Positions 55,167 through 64,000 of a DNA stretch of 64,000 nt are shown here, piece after piece. Every line of letters starts with the position of its first letter. Within the stretch, counting starts at the first letter, position 1. Both the position numbers and the translations under genes were made by a program. The DNA comes from Lacticaseibacillus baoqingensis. Lineage in GTDB: Bacteria > Bacillota > Bacilli > Lactobacillales > Lactobacillaceae. The stretch covers positions 54,581 through 118,580 of the forward strand of contig NZ_RHOI01000008.1 in the NCBI RefSeq assembly GCF_003946165.1, read 5' to 3'. The notes under the pieces were generated by a model. It made no database searches and had not been told where the DNA came from. It saw nothing but the letters and a program-made list of their open reading frames with translations.

Positions 55167-55596
55167 GACGCACGTCTTCAACATATTCTCGGGTCGCGGC
55201 ATTAGTCACATACGCAATATCGATATGGGTCAAGGCATCCCGCGTCCACCAATCTGTGATCACTAACCTGGCCAGCGCCTCTGTTTGCGGGATCGCCGGT
55301 ACAGCTTTCAACGCGGTGGCAAAAGCGGCTTGACTCACTGGCGGCTGCGCGGTTGGCAAAGCATATGCAAACGCCATGATACCATGACCCCAAACATCGG
55401 CAACCGGCTGTGAACGCAACGGATCCGGATATTGCCACCGTAAATCATGTAACACTTGGGCCACCACTTGATCACATAGGTGTTGATTGCGCCGCATCAA
55501 CACCTTCATGGCGCGCTTGCGGCGTGCCAAGCGCCACCAAAAAATCACTATCAGCCCGATCACAACGATTGCGATGCCTATCACCCACCACAGCAT
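55159..55596 (-). CDS. Hypothetical membrane-anchored protein
   Basis: A 145-residue protein not recognised. One N-terminal transmembrane helix (about 3-21) is followed by an Arg/Lys-rich stretch (RLARRKRAMKVLMRR), predicting a cytoplasmic body of about 115 residues. AAGGAGG precedes the ATG, TATAAT lies about 40 nt upstream, and a terminator overlaps its end, so it is a real monocistronic gene between the symporter and rpoY. Confidence 0.8.
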   Translation of the reverse strand: MLWWVIGIAIVVIGLIVIFWWRLARRKRAMKVLMRRNQHLCDQVVAQVLHDLRWQYPDPLRSQPVADVWGHGIMAFAYALPTAQPPVSQAAFATALKAVPAIPQTEALARLVITDWWTRDALTHIDIAYVTNAATREYVEDVRRV

Positions 55597-55780
55597 GGCG
55601 TGCCCTCCTTGGTTTGTTTACCTTCTATTATACCTTATTGCATCCCTGCGCGTCTTATAGCGTCGCCGACGGGTTTATGCTAAACTGTTAATAACTGTTG
55701 AAATCATCAACAAATGACCGGCAAATGCAAGTTCACCCCTTCATCAGGGGCGATTTTTGCGTATTCGAAAGGAGTTCATT

Positions 55781-55993
55781 ATGATCTACAAAGTATTGTA
55801 TCAAAAAGACAAGGTGGTCAACCCTCGCCGGGAAACCACGCAGACGCTTTATCTTGAAGCGCCATCCGCAATCGAAGCACGTGCCTTGGTGGAAGCTAAC
55901 ACCCCATACAACATCGAGTTCGTGCAAGAATTAAGCGGCAACTTCTTGGATTACGAGAAGCAATCCCCAGATTTCAAGTTAACGGAGTTTTAA
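55781..55993 (+). CDS. rpoY: RNA polymerase epsilon subunit RpoY
   Basis: A 70-residue DUF1447 protein ([20 protein letters not shown], then [25 protein letters not shown]), the small epsilon subunit of Firmicute RNA polymerase. The ATG at 55781 has AAAGGAG upstream. It lies 5 bases before rnjA, its standard partner. Confidence 0.95.
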   Translation: MIYKVLYQKDKVVNPRRETTQTLYLEAPSAIEARALVEANTPYNIEFVQELSGNFLDYEKQSPDFKLTEF

Positions 55994-55998
55994 ACTAA

Positions 55999-57681
55999 AT
56001 GAAACTCAATGTTAAAAATAACGAAACCGCCGTTTTTGCGATCGGTGGTTTAGGTGAGATCGGGAAAAACATGTATGGGGTCCAATTCCAAGATGAGATC
56101 ATCGTCATTGACGCGGGGATCAAATTCCCAGAAGATGATCTGCTTGGGATCGACTATGTCATTTCCGATTATTCCTACCTCGTCCAAAACCAGGACAAGA
56201 TCAAAGCCTTAGTGATCACTCACGGGCATGAAGATCATATTGGGGGAATTCCTTACTTCTTAAAGCAAGTGCCAAACGTGCCTGTTTTTGCGCCGCCATT
56301 AGCCGCGGCGTTGATTCGCGGCAAGCTGGAAGAACATGGTTTGTTGCGCTCAACAAAACTTGAAGAGCTCAAAGAAGACTCAGTTTTGAAGTTTGGCAAA
56401 GTCTGGGTCGACTTCTTCCGCACCACCCACAGTATCCCGGATACTTTAGGCGTGGCCGTGCATACCCCACAAGGCGTGATCGTCGAAACCGGGGATTACA
56501 AGTTCGACTTAACGCCAGTTGGTGATCAACCGGCACCTAACTTGCAAAAGATGGCCCGCTTAGGTGAAGAAGGCGTGTTGTTGTTGATGAGTGACTCGAC
56601 GAATGCCGAGATCCCTAACTTCACCAAGTCTGAGCGGTTTGTTGGCCATTCGATCCGCCACATTTTCGACGGGATCGAAGGCCGGATCATTTTTGCCACC
56701 TTTGCGTCCAACATCAGCCGGATCGCCCAAGCCGCCCAAGCCGCCATGGATCATGGCCGTAAGATCGCAGTCTTTGGCCGTTCGATGGAAACCGCAATGG
56801 TCAATGGCCGTGAGCTTGGCTATTTGGATATTCCAGATGACGTTTTAGTCGACGCTCATGAGTTGCACAAACTGCCGGCCGGCGAAGTGATGATTTTGTG
56901 TACCGGCTCGCAAGGCGAACCGATGGCGGCATTGTCACGCATCGCCAATGGCACTCACCGTCAGATCTCGATTCAACCTGGCGACACGGTGATCTTCTCG
57001 TCCAACCCAATCCCTGGCAATACCACCAGCGTCAACCATGTCATCAACGAGCTGGAAGAAGCCGGCGCGGAAGTGATCCATGGTAAAGTCAACAACGTGC
57101 ACACCTCTGGCCATGGCGGCCAAGAGGAACAAAAGTTGATGTTGCGCTTAATGAAGCCAAAGTATTTCATGCCGATCCACGGCGAATACCGGATGCTGAA
57201 GATCCACACGGAACTGGCACAAGAATGCCACATTCCTGAAGATCACTGCTTCATCATGGAAAATGGGGATGTGTTAGCTCTCACCCCAGATTCTGTCCGG
57301 CGCGCCGGACATTTCCCCGCCAATGACGTTTATATTGACGGCTCTGGTATTGGCGATATCGGCAATGCCGTGATCCGCGACCGCCGCACCTTATCTGAAG
57401 AAGGTCTGGTCGTGGTCGTGGCGACGATCAATATGCAAAAGCAAGCGGTCCTTGCCGGTCCCGACTTACTTTCTCGCGGCTTCATTTACATGCGTGAATC
57501 TGGCGAATTGATCAATCAAGCGCAACGGCGTGTCTATCGCACGATCAAGAATACCTTTAAACAAAATGAGAAAGTGACTGAAGGCATGCTTAAAGATGCG
57601 ATCATCAGCAACTTGCAAACTTTCTTGTTTGATAAAACAGAACGGCATCCCGTGATCTTACCGATGCTGATCTTGTTATAA
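55999..57681 (+). CDS. rnjA: Ribonuclease J1
   Basis: A 560-residue 5'-3' exo- and endoribonuclease central to mRNA turnover and rRNA maturation. The catalytic H75-G-H77-E-D79-H80 motif is complete, unlike the paralog at 26182. [15 protein letters not shown] and HTSGHGG provide further metal and beta-CASP residues. Co-transcribed with rpoY. Confidence 0.96.
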   Translation: MKLNVKNNETAVFAIGGLGEIGKNMYGVQFQDEIIVIDAGIKFPEDDLLGIDYVISDYSYLVQNQDKIKALVITHGHEDHIGGIPYFLKQVPNVPVFAPPLAAALIRGKLEEHGLLRSTKLEELKEDSVLKFGKVWVDFFRTTHSIPDTLGVAVHTPQGVIVETGDYKFDLTPVGDQPAPNLQKMARLGEEGVLLLMSDSTNAEIPNFTKSERFVGHSIRHIFDGIEGRIIFATFASNISRIAQAAQAAMDHGRKIAVFGRSMETAMVNGRELGYLDIPDDVLVDAHELHKLPAGEVMILCTGSQGEPMAALSRIANGTHRQISIQPGDTVIFSSNPIPGNTTSVNHVINELEEAGAEVIHGKVNNVHTSGHGGQEEQKLMLRLMKPKYFMPIHGEYRMLKIHTELAQECHIPEDHCFIMENGDVLALTPDSVRRAGHFPANDVYIDGSGIGDIGNAVIRDRRTLSEEGLVVVVATINMQKQAVLAGPDLLSRGFIYMRESGELINQAQRRVYRTIKNTFKQNEKVTEGMLKDAIISNLQTFLFDKTERHPVILPMLILL

Positions 57682-57686
57682 GGGAC

Positions 57687-57736
57687 TTAGCTTTGGCCCA
57701 CCTGTGCAACCACAGGCGGGCCAAGGCTATTTTTTG
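57687..57736 (+). terminator. rpoY-rnjA terminator
   Basis: TAGCTTTGGCCCACCTGTG-CAAC-CACAGGCGGGCCAAGGCTA followed by six T, an unusually long stem. Confidence 0.9.
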
Positions 57737-57821
57737 ATGCAAAAGCCCCTTTGCCCGCCGTGAATCCAGCACAAAAAAAGTAATTGCCCACTTTCTTTTT
57801 TGTTTTCGGGCTTGCGCCTTA

Positions 57822-57850
57822 TTGTTTTCTGCAAACCTTGCCGGTATAAT
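57822..57850 (+). promoter_or_regulatory. Promoter of the lipid kinase gene
   Basis: TTGTTT (57822-57827), 17-bp spacer, TATAAT (57845-57850). Confidence 0.75.
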
Positions 57851-57881
57851 CGTATTAGTGTTTTTTAGAAAGGGGTCGCGT

Positions 57882-58829
57882 ATGCAGGCAGGGTTCTTCT
57901 ACATCATCTTCAACCCCGCTGCGGGTTCGGGTACCGCAGTCGAGGTATTCAAGAAGATCAAACAAGTTTTAGATGACCGTAAGATCCAATATGAAATCAA
58001 GGTCTCCCGCTACTCTGGTCACGCGATCCAGTTAGCCAAGCAGATCGGGAGCTTTAACCAACAAGCTGGCGCGGTGATGTTGGTCATTGGCGGCGATGGT
58101 ACCTTGAACCAAGCCATCACCGGATTGCGCCAAACTCGAAATCCGCAAATGCCAGTTGGCTATATTCCTGCCGGCTCAGGCAACGATTTTGCCCGTGGGA
58201 TCGGGATGTCACAAGACCCCATGGTTGCCTTAGAGCAAGTCTTACAAGCGAGCCAACCGATCGTGCGCGACATTGGTCATTACACCGAGAAGACGCGCGG
58301 TGATACCGGCTATTTCGTCAATAATGTGGGCGTCGGCTTTGACGCTGCCGCAGTTGCAGCGACCAATCGCAGCCGGTTCAAAAAAGTCTTGAATCGCCTG
58401 CACCTTGGCAGTCTAGCGTATATGGTCGGCGTTTTGACGGTATTTTTCTCCCGCAAACCTTTTCCAGTCGCCGTTTATGTAAATGGCAAACGCACCTACA
58501 TCCCGCAAGCATTTTTGGTCACCACCACCAATCATCCCTACTTTGGCGGCGGCGTGCGGATCCTACCATCAGCAAAGCCCACCGATGGCAAATTAGACTT
58601 GATCGTCGTCGAGCACCTCAACACCCCCTACTTTCTTTTTCTTTGCTTGCAACTGTTATTAGGCCGCCACACCCACTATCGCCGTGTGCATGTGTTTGAA
58701 GCAGCGCGCATCGAATTGGAGACGTCATCTTTAGAGTTCGGCCAAATGGATGGCGAAGAAATGGGCTCTCGACCTTATGAATTAGCTTTCCGCGTCGAAC
58801 AGCAAAAATTCTGGGTCGATTTGACTTAA
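57882..58829 (+). CDS. Diacylglycerol kinase-family lipid kinase
   Basis: A 315-residue soluble DAGK-catalytic-domain protein of the DgkB/YegS type. IIFNPAAGSGTA, LVIGGDGTLNQAI (nucleotide loop) and GYIPAGSGNDFARG are diagnostic. Likely phosphorylates diacylglycerol for lipid recycling. The ATG at 57882 has AAAGGGG 6 nt upstream. Monocistronic. Confidence 0.92.
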   Translation: MQAGFFYIIFNPAAGSGTAVEVFKKIKQVLDDRKIQYEIKVSRYSGHAIQLAKQIGSFNQQAGAVMLVIGGDGTLNQAITGLRQTRNPQMPVGYIPAGSGNDFARGIGMSQDPMVALEQVLQASQPIVRDIGHYTEKTRGDTGYFVNNVGVGFDAAAVAATNRSRFKKVLNRLHLGSLAYMVGVLTVFFSRKPFPVAVYVNGKRTYIPQAFLVTTTNHPYFGGGVRILPSAKPTDGKLDLIVVEHLNTPYFLFLCLQLLLGRHTHYRRVHVFEAARIELETSSLEFGQMDGEEMGSRPYELAFRVEQQKFWVDLT

Positions 58830-58880
58830 GGCCAGCCCCAAACCAGGCTGAGCCACCAAGCGATTTTAGCCCATAAAACA

Positions 58881-58931
58881 GCGCCTTGAGGGCACGATTC
58901 GGTTTTAGAATCGCGGTCCCAAGGCGCTTTT
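58881..58931. terminator. Long terminator hairpin after the lipid kinase gene
   Basis: GCGCCTTGAGGGCACGATTC pairs with the following GAATCG...CCCAAGGCGC, then TTTT. It is long enough to act in both directions. Confidence 0.75.
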
Positions 58932-58988
58932 GTCATGGGCATGACTTGGTCACGTTTTGATGATGGCCTGTTTGAACGCACATCCGCG

Positions 58989-59026
58989 CAAAAAAGCAGC
59001 TGAGTGTTCACTCAGCTGCTTTTAGC
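58989..59026 (-). terminator. Terminator after the BacA-like gene
   Basis: Minus strand AGCAGCTGAGTG-AA-CACTCAGCTGCT followed by T; overlaps the gene's last codons. Confidence 0.85.
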
Positions 59027-59557
59027 TTGGGATCTGATTTGATACAAGCACCAAACCATTTCCGGCTTATATGTTGCCCGGATCACGCACTGTGCCCCAG
59101 GCACAAATGTCCCGGCACTCGCCACGGTAAAACGCGCTTGTGTACTGACAAAATCGGTATACGCCTGGGCTTTGCTGCCGGCATAACCTATGGCTACCTG
59201 CAGATCATGGGCATCCAAATAACTGCGCAATAAGTTTTCCGTGGCTGGATGGACCACCGCTTTTGCCAACTGGTACGCGGGATTTTCAATAATACACATC
59301 GGTTTTAACGGCAACGCAAACACCGAACGGAGCTTCAACTGCTGCCAATACTGATAGGCCAACTCGCGCCAACCAAAATCCGGCTGCTGACTTTGATAGG
59401 CTGCTGGCAGCAACAAGGTGTCGCCAACATAATCTTGCAAATGCGCGATCAAGGTATCGAAATCGTCATGCAGTTGGATCTCGTATTCCGCCGGCAATGT
59501 GGCAGCAGCAGCATAACTATCCGTTGATTTTGGTCCTAACGTATGCACGATCGTCAT
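59012..59557 (-). CDS. Prephenate dehydratase/BacA-like domain protein
   Basis: A 181-residue protein starting MTIVHTLGPKSTDSYAAA, resembling the N-terminal motif of prephenate dehydratase (GPxGTxS) and of the bacilysin enzyme BacA (GPLGTDSY). The rest is PDT-like without a regulatory ACT domain. The true PheA TRF motif is not evident (I see SAGTFV near residue 150), so dehydratase activity is doubtful. AGGAGG lies 7 nt before the ATG at 59557. It follows the Eis-like gene by 56 bases. Confidence 0.65.
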   Translation of the reverse strand: MTIVHTLGPKSTDSYAAAATLPAEYEIQLHDDFDTLIAHLQDYVGDTLLLPAAYQSQQPDFGWRELAYQYWQQLKLRSVFALPLKPMCIIENPAYQLAKAVVHPATENLLRSYLDAHDLQVAIGYAGSKAQAYTDFVSTQARFTVASAGTFVPGAQCVIRATYKPEMVWCLYQIRSQAKSS

Positions 59558-59613
59558 GTCCAGGCCTCCTAAAAAGCGCGTGCCGCAATCAAGCGCTGGC
59601 GCTGCCAGCGGCA

Positions 59614-60828
59614 TTAGAAATAGTCAGAAAAATAAGGCTCATCCATCGGGATAATGTTTTCCAGCACCTTCAAGGCCGCTTTGGACGCCTGCAGCCGTTC
59701 GATCTTCGCCAAATAAGAAGGCCGGCGATAGCTCATGAGCATGGTCGTCAAGGTCTGGATGTCTAACGTGACTGCTTCGCCCACTGGCCGCGTGGTGACG
59801 TTGACTTGACCACTTTCGTCCCACCATAACCCAAAGGTGCGGTTATTCCATTCTGCCAACGGATCTGACACCACAAAATGCAGCGGCTGGCCGCTTTCAG
59901 CAAAAGGATATTCTTGTAAGAACTCGGCCACATCCACGATCCGTGCCATGTAGTATGGGTGGATCGTTTGCTTAATGTCACCGTCTGCCAGCAGGAAATG
60001 CAACGGTTCATTTTTATAAATATTGCCGCGCACCAATTCCACCATGGAAAAATGGGCGCTGACGAAATTCCACAAGCCAACACGGGCTTCTTGGGTATTA
60101 TAAACCATTTCCTTAATGTGAAAGACTTCTTGGGCGATCCAATACAAAACATACCCTTGCGGCTGGTCGTCAGCATCATAATACACGCCGGCGATCCGCT
60201 CTTCTTCATTTTCCCAGCGCCAGTATTCATCCCAATTCAACTGGTTGCGGATCATCGCCCCGTGATTGTGCAAGGCATACGTTTGATACGTCGCGATCAC
60301 ATCCGGGTCATCGATCTCTAAGCGTTCGACGTGCCCTGCAACTGCCACTGGCTTAGGCAATTGCGTGTCTTTGACTTCAAAGGTCAAATGATCCGACATG
60401 ATCTCCCAGCCTTTTTTACGGTAAAACGGAATACTATATGGGTACAAATAAGAAAGCCACTGTTTGTGCGCGCGCATATGCTGCAGCGCCAAGCGCACCA
60501 GATCATGCATCAACCCATGGCCGGCGTATTCAGGATAGGTCCCAACTCCAGTCAAGCCGCCCATCTTGACTTGGCGACCGTGTAGATTCACGACACACGG
60601 ATAAATCGCCAATTGTGAGATCAATTGATCCTCATGAAACCAGCCGATCACATCAGATTTTTCTAAAACCGGGCGTTTAGCGCGTTCGAGTTCGCCTTCT
60701 TCGTAGCCGGATTCTTCGACTTCTTTGGCGGTGACCTGAAACACATAGGCTAGAAGATCATTGAACTGCTCCAAGTAGTCCAGCGTCACGGGCTTGATGG
60801 TCAAGTTTTTGCGTATATTGTCGTCCAT
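59614..60828 (-). CDS. Eis-like GNAT acetyltransferase
   Basis: A 404-residue protein with a tandem GNAT plus SCP2-like layout as in Eis. The acetyl-CoA motif is GGLTGVGTYPEYAGHGLMHDLVRLAL (V/I-x-T-x-P-x-x-R-x-x-G variant), and the chain ends in a phenylalanine (YFSDYF), like Eis proteins that use the C-terminal carboxylate as a base. Substrate unknown; Eis acetylates amines including aminoglycosides in some species. Starts 33 nt after recD2. Confidence 0.9.
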   Translation of the reverse strand: MDDNIRKNLTIKPVTLDYLEQFNDLLAYVFQVTAKEVEESGYEEGELERAKRPVLEKSDVIGWFHEDQLISQLAIYPCVVNLHGRQVKMGGLTGVGTYPEYAGHGLMHDLVRLALQHMRAHKQWLSYLYPYSIPFYRKKGWEIMSDHLTFEVKDTQLPKPVAVAGHVERLEIDDPDVIATYQTYALHNHGAMIRNQLNWDEYWRWENEEERIAGVYYDADDQPQGYVLYWIAQEVFHIKEMVYNTQEARVGLWNFVSAHFSMVELVRGNIYKNEPLHFLLADGDIKQTIHPYYMARIVDVAEFLQEYPFAESGQPLHFVVSDPLAEWNNRTFGLWWDESGQVNVTTRPVGEAVTLDIQTLTTMLMSYRRPSYLAKIERLQASKAALKVLENIIPMDEPYFSDYF

Positions 60829-60860
60829 CGCCGACTTTCACTCCTTTTGGTAGGGTCAAT

Positions 60861-63257
60861 TCACTGTGGTGCTTGCGCCTGGGCAAAATCTTGCGGCCGT
60901 GTCGTTCCCATGCCGATCATTGGATCGATGGTTTGACTGGCAATCAATTCTGCTGTTAAGACATATTCTTTTGGCGGTGTATCAGTATGCTTATTATCCG
61001 GTTCGGCTTCGGGGCTGTCAACCACCGGCATCACGGTTTGCAAGCGCGCCACTAAGCTCGTTTTGCGATTGTCTGCCAGACTCTCCACTGCATACTCAAA
61101 AGCGCGCGGATCGCCTAACAAGACCAATGACCGGCTGGCGCGGGTCACGGCTGTATACAATAAGTTGCGCCGCAACATGCGGCGACTGCCCAACGTAAGC
61201 GGTAAGATCACCAAGTCAAACTCACTGCCTTGCGCCTTATGGATCGACGTGGCATAAGCCAAGGTAAACTTGCTAAAATCCGAGCGAGTATAAGTCAGCT
61301 CATTGCCATCAAAATCGATGACCAGCTCCGGGTTCTTCGACTCGGCTTCTTTAGCTGGAATGATCCCAGTCACAATGCCGATTTCACCGTTAAAAACATT
61401 TTGTTCCGGATTATTCACCAACTGCAAGACTTTATCGCCGATCCGATAATGTTTATCCCCAAACTCGGCTTCTTTGCTGCGATCGCTTTTTTTCGGGTTC
61501 AAGATCTCTTGTAACAAGTTATTCAGTTGATCGATCCCTGCGACCCCGCGATACATCGGTGCCAAAACTTGCATTTGCGCCAAACTGAATTTGCCTTGGG
61601 CCTTAGCAACCACTTGGCCCACGACTTGCGCCAGTTGATTGGGCGGGCACAAAATGAAACTGCGATCCGGTTGCGGCTTTTGCCAATCCGGCGGCAAATG
61701 ACCGGCGTTGATCGCATGCGCCAAAGTAATGATCGAGCTTTGGGCATCTTGGCGGTGAATATGCGTCAGCTCTTGGGCAGGCAAGGTGTGACTGCTTAGC
61801 AAATCGGCAAACACTTGTCCTGGGCCAACGCTGGGCAGCTGGTCTTTGTCCCCGACGAGAATCAAGCGGATACCGGGATGCAAAGCAGCCAACAACGTGC
61901 GAAACAAATACGTATCGACCATTGACATTTCGTCAACAATCAATAAGCCGTCAGGAAGTTCTTTAGGCTCATAATCATCGCTATCAACAGCCAAACCTAA
62001 TAAGCGGTGGATCGTGCTGGCAGGCAGATTCGTGGTTTCAGTCATGCGCTTGGCTGCCCGTCCAGTCGGCGCGGCTAACATGATCGGGAAGGGCTTATCT
62101 TTGTCCTGATAGGTATTCACATCCAAAGACAAGTCATTGAGCTGTGCATACGTGCGTACGATCCCATTGACGACGGTGGTCTTACCGGTCCCAGGACCGC
62201 CAGTGAGCAAGAAGATCCCTGAACGCATGGCAGTGACGATCGCATGGGTTTGCGTGTCATCATAAGTGATGCCGGCGCTTTTTTGCACCTTTTTGATCGC
62301 TTTGTTAACGGCAGACTCGGCAGGCATCTCAAGATCACTGCCTAACCGTTTAAGGCGATTGGCAATTTCAAACTCGGCATCGTATAACTTCTTGGGGAAA
62401 ATATGCTGTTTTTCCGCTACGATCCGATCGGCTTTGGCTAAAGCCACGATGGCATCCGCGACTTTTTGCGGGGTGATTTCTTGATTGCGCGCCCCTTCAA
62501 GCATACCGATCGTGCCGTCTAACAAGACGTCCAGCTGGACATAAGTGTCACCTTGGCCTTCAGTCATTTCATTGAGGACTTCCATCGCCGCGCCTTGTAA
62601 ACGAATCGGCGCATCAGCGGCAATATGCATCTTAGCGGCGATCGCATCGGCGCGCTTAAAGCCAATGCCTTCAACATCTGCGATCAAGCGATAAGGATTT
62701 TCTTCGATCATCGATAAGGCATCCGTGTCATATAGCTGATAGATCTTAGCCGCCATATTAGCGGTGAAGCCATAATCATTCAGCCCGATGATCACTTGCT
62801 CCATGCCCATGTTGGCCTTGAGGTTATCGATCAATACCGCTTGTTTATCGGCTTTGAGTTTCAACGGCGCCAACACGCTAGGGTCTTTTAAGAGCTGATC
62901 GATCGCCGTGACGCCTAGCAGATCCACAATTTTCGTGGCAGTTTTGGCCCCAATGCCAGGAAACTTATCTGAACTCAAATAGCCGATCAGGCCTTGTTTT
63001 GAGCTGGGCTTTTCCACTTGGTAATTATCGGCGGCAAATTGCTGACCATATTTGGGATGGTTGACCACATGCCCGGTGAAGCGATAAGTCTCGTCTTCTT
63101 TGACATCCCCAAAGGAGCCTGTCACTACGATTTCCGCTTCTGGCCAAGTAATGTTAGTGGCAGTGATCGTGATCAACAAGATCTTGAAGAAGTTATTGGG
63201 GTTTTGAAAAAAAATGCTTTTGACCCGCCCAGACACGGTTTGCGGTTCGTCAGTCAT
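60861..63257 (-). CDS. recD2: RecD2-type 5'-3' DNA helicase
   Basis: A 798-residue SF1B helicase. Long N-terminal region with an OB-like fold and helix-hairpin-helix repeats (about 90-215, FPGIGAKTATKIVDLLG), then motor motifs GGPGTGKTTVVNG (Walker A), LLIVDEMSMVD (motif II), GDKDQLPSVGPG (III) and YATSIHKAQGSEFD (V/VI). RecD2 acts outside RecBCD in genome stability. It overlaps the TPR gene by 8 bases, a conserved pairing. Confidence 0.95.
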   Translation of the reverse strand: MTDEPQTVSGRVKSIFFQNPNNFFKILLITITATNITWPEAEIVVTGSFGDVKEDETYRFTGHVVNHPKYGQQFAADNYQVEKPSSKQGLIGYLSSDKFPGIGAKTATKIVDLLGVTAIDQLLKDPSVLAPLKLKADKQAVLIDNLKANMGMEQVIIGLNDYGFTANMAAKIYQLYDTDALSMIEENPYRLIADVEGIGFKRADAIAAKMHIAADAPIRLQGAAMEVLNEMTEGQGDTYVQLDVLLDGTIGMLEGARNQEITPQKVADAIVALAKADRIVAEKQHIFPKKLYDAEFEIANRLKRLGSDLEMPAESAVNKAIKKVQKSAGITYDDTQTHAIVTAMRSGIFLLTGGPGTGKTTVVNGIVRTYAQLNDLSLDVNTYQDKDKPFPIMLAAPTGRAAKRMTETTNLPASTIHRLLGLAVDSDDYEPKELPDGLLIVDEMSMVDTYLFRTLLAALHPGIRLILVGDKDQLPSVGPGQVFADLLSSHTLPAQELTHIHRQDAQSSIITLAHAINAGHLPPDWQKPQPDRSFILCPPNQLAQVVGQVVAKAQGKFSLAQMQVLAPMYRGVAGIDQLNNLLQEILNPKKSDRSKEAEFGDKHYRIGDKVLQLVNNPEQNVFNGEIGIVTGIIPAKEAESKNPELVIDFDGNELTYTRSDFSKFTLAYATSIHKAQGSEFDLVILPLTLGSRRMLRRNLLYTAVTRASRSLVLLGDPRAFEYAVESLADNRKTSLVARLQTVMPVVDSPEAEPDNKHTDTPPKEYVLTAELIASQTIDPMIGMGTTRPQDFAQAQAPQ

Positions 63258-63918
63258 CAGCGGCTCCTTGCTGCTTCAAAAAGCCGGCAATATCGCGCAC
63301 TTGAGCGGCTTTTTGATCATAACCGGCCGGGTCGCGGCGCTTGGCCTCATCCAAATAGGCACTGCCATCTTGCCCCATACCGGAAAGTGCCATCCCGTAA
63401 GTGAACAGCACTTGGGCATTATGGGTCCGCAACTGCGGCTTCAAACGTGCAGCGGCTTCTTGAAACGCGCCTAAGCCTAATAACAATTCGGCACATAGCA
63501 AACTGGCATCCAACCGCGCCGGATTCGCGTCATAAGCGGTCAACGCAAACGCCAAGGCTTTTTGCGGTTGTTGGGCTTGTTGGTAGCTTAACGCCACCAT
63601 GTACTGGGCATCTGCTGCCATGGCATTATGCTGGTTGACCAGCTGCTTGAAATATTGCACCGCCAGTTGCCAATTGCCTTGCGCAAACTGTAATAAGCCA
63701 AAGTTATAAACTAATTCCGCATCATTGGGGAATAATCCGATCGCCTGCATCAACAGCTGCGTGGCTTCGTCATAGGCCTTAATGGCGATCAGCATCGTGG
63801 CTAAAGTGGCATAACGCTTAGGGTCTTTGGGATTATCATCGATTGCTTTGACCGCTTGGTGAATGGCTTCATCATGTTTGCCATGATTGAACTCAGTGAC
63901 CATATTCTGCTTCGTCAT
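63250..63918 (-). CDS. TPR-repeat protein upstream of recD2
   Basis: A 222-residue protein made of about five TPR units (NPKDPKRYATLATMLIAIKAYDEA, FPNDAELVYNFGLLQFAQGNWQLA). It normally lies before recD2 in Firmicutes; function unknown. No good Shine-Dalgarno precedes the ATG at 63918 or the second ATG at 63903, so the true start, or a 5' disruption, is unclear. Confidence 0.8.
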   Translation of the reverse strand: MTKQNMVTEFNHGKHDEAIHQAVKAIDDNPKDPKRYATLATMLIAIKAYDEATQLLMQAIGLFPNDAELVYNFGLLQFAQGNWQLAVQYFKQLVNQHNAMAADAQYMVALSYQQAQQPQKALAFALTAYDANPARLDASLLCAELLLGLGAFQEAAARLKPQLRTHNAQVLFTYGMALSGMGQDGSAYLDEAKRRDPAGYDQKAAQVRDIAGFLKQQGAADD

Positions 63919-64000
63919 GTTGACTGCTATATAAAATGTGGAAGAATGTCTAATGACACTAGTAAAGGATTATATTTTTCCTTTCATAGTTGTACATTCA
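63919..64000. other. AT-rich window edge upstream of the TPR gene
   Basis: About 82 bases, clearly more AT-rich than the rest of the window. It contains GTGTCATTAGACATTC-like inverted sequence (minus strand) but no ribosome binding site for the TPR gene. Could be a promoter region or the end of an inserted element; too short to decide. Confidence 0.3.

Noticed and set aside
58826..59011. Small minus-strand ORF between the lipid kinase and BacA-like genes
   Set aside because: No ribosome binding site; it overlaps a long terminator hairpin.

Overview
The window is a gene-dense chromosomal segment of a low-to-mid GC Gram-positive bacterium, almost certainly a Lactobacillaceae member. The evidence is strong AGGAGG-type ribosome binding sites, T-box leaders, RNase J1/J2, RpoY, DUF3042, YqgQ, YlbG and UPF0223 proteins, and a pdhABCD operon. 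Gene order (pheST-mltG-udk-greA-liaFSR, pycA next to ftsW, comEA-comEC-holA) suggests the Lacticaseibacillus neighbourhood, but I could not run a comparison. I count 59 main protein-coding genes plus one very short leader peptide. About five in six genes lie on the minus strand. I see no rRNA, tRNA, CRISPR array, prophage or complete insertion sequence.

Layout, left to right. 1-1167: an aromatic-pathway operon (chorismate mutase, chorismate synthase) behind an attenuator with a Tyr-rich leader peptide. 1183-8400: ynbB-miaA, a DUF3042 gene, the gluP-yqgQ-glcK-rhodanese operon and PBP2. 8495-13692: a YfhO membrane protein convergent with the liaFSR envelope-stress genes. 13876-20094: greA and udk-mltG, then pheST behind a Phe T-box. 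20114-24955: an HxlR regulator, an HD hydrolase, a TrmH-type methyltransferase, acylphosphatase-yidC, and tuf. 25064-28864: a TPR protein, RNase J2, S15 and S20. 28941-39916: holA-comEC-comEA, then sepM-coaD-rsmD-ylbG-pycA-ftsW in one overlapping run. 40088-43972: metY behind a T-box, and typA. 44034-46116: an IMPase, a UPF0223 protein and a degenerate LDH-like protein. 46137-51551: the pdhABCD operon with cre and Rex-like sites. 51797-53043: an M-box (Mg2+) riboswitch unit. 53089-64000: def, a DAACS symporter, rpoY-rnjA, a lipid kinase, a BacA-like protein, an Eis-like acetyltransferase, recD2 and a TPR protein.

Two regulatory units stand out. The first is the leader peptide MRMSFWQFEYYYYAQAH (1055-1108). 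It has its own promoter and Shine-Dalgarno and lies just upstream of an intrinsic terminator and the chorismate genes, which looks like ribosome-mediated attenuation by tyrosine/aromatic supply. The second is the M-box at 52801-53014. It controls a 30-codon Asp/Pro-rich ORF followed by a 266-residue P-type-ATPase-like protein that lacks the phosphorylation and nucleotide domains and has lost the TGES glutamate. It forms a tidy transcription unit with promoter and terminator, so it looks like a retained Mg2+-responsive pseudo-ATPase rather than debris.

How the genes work together: most are housekeeping genes for translation (pheST, tuf, rpsO, rpsT, def, miaA, rsmD, typA), RNA decay (rnjA, rnjB), envelope growth and stress (PBP2, FtsW, MltG, YfhO, LiaFSR, YidC) and central carbon flow (glcK, pycA, pdh). 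Several start codons are not ATG (GTG for yqgQ, pbp2, ftsW, typA, def, the symporter and probably udk; TTG for mltG and comEA). Many promoters are extended -10 types (TGN-TAnnnT).
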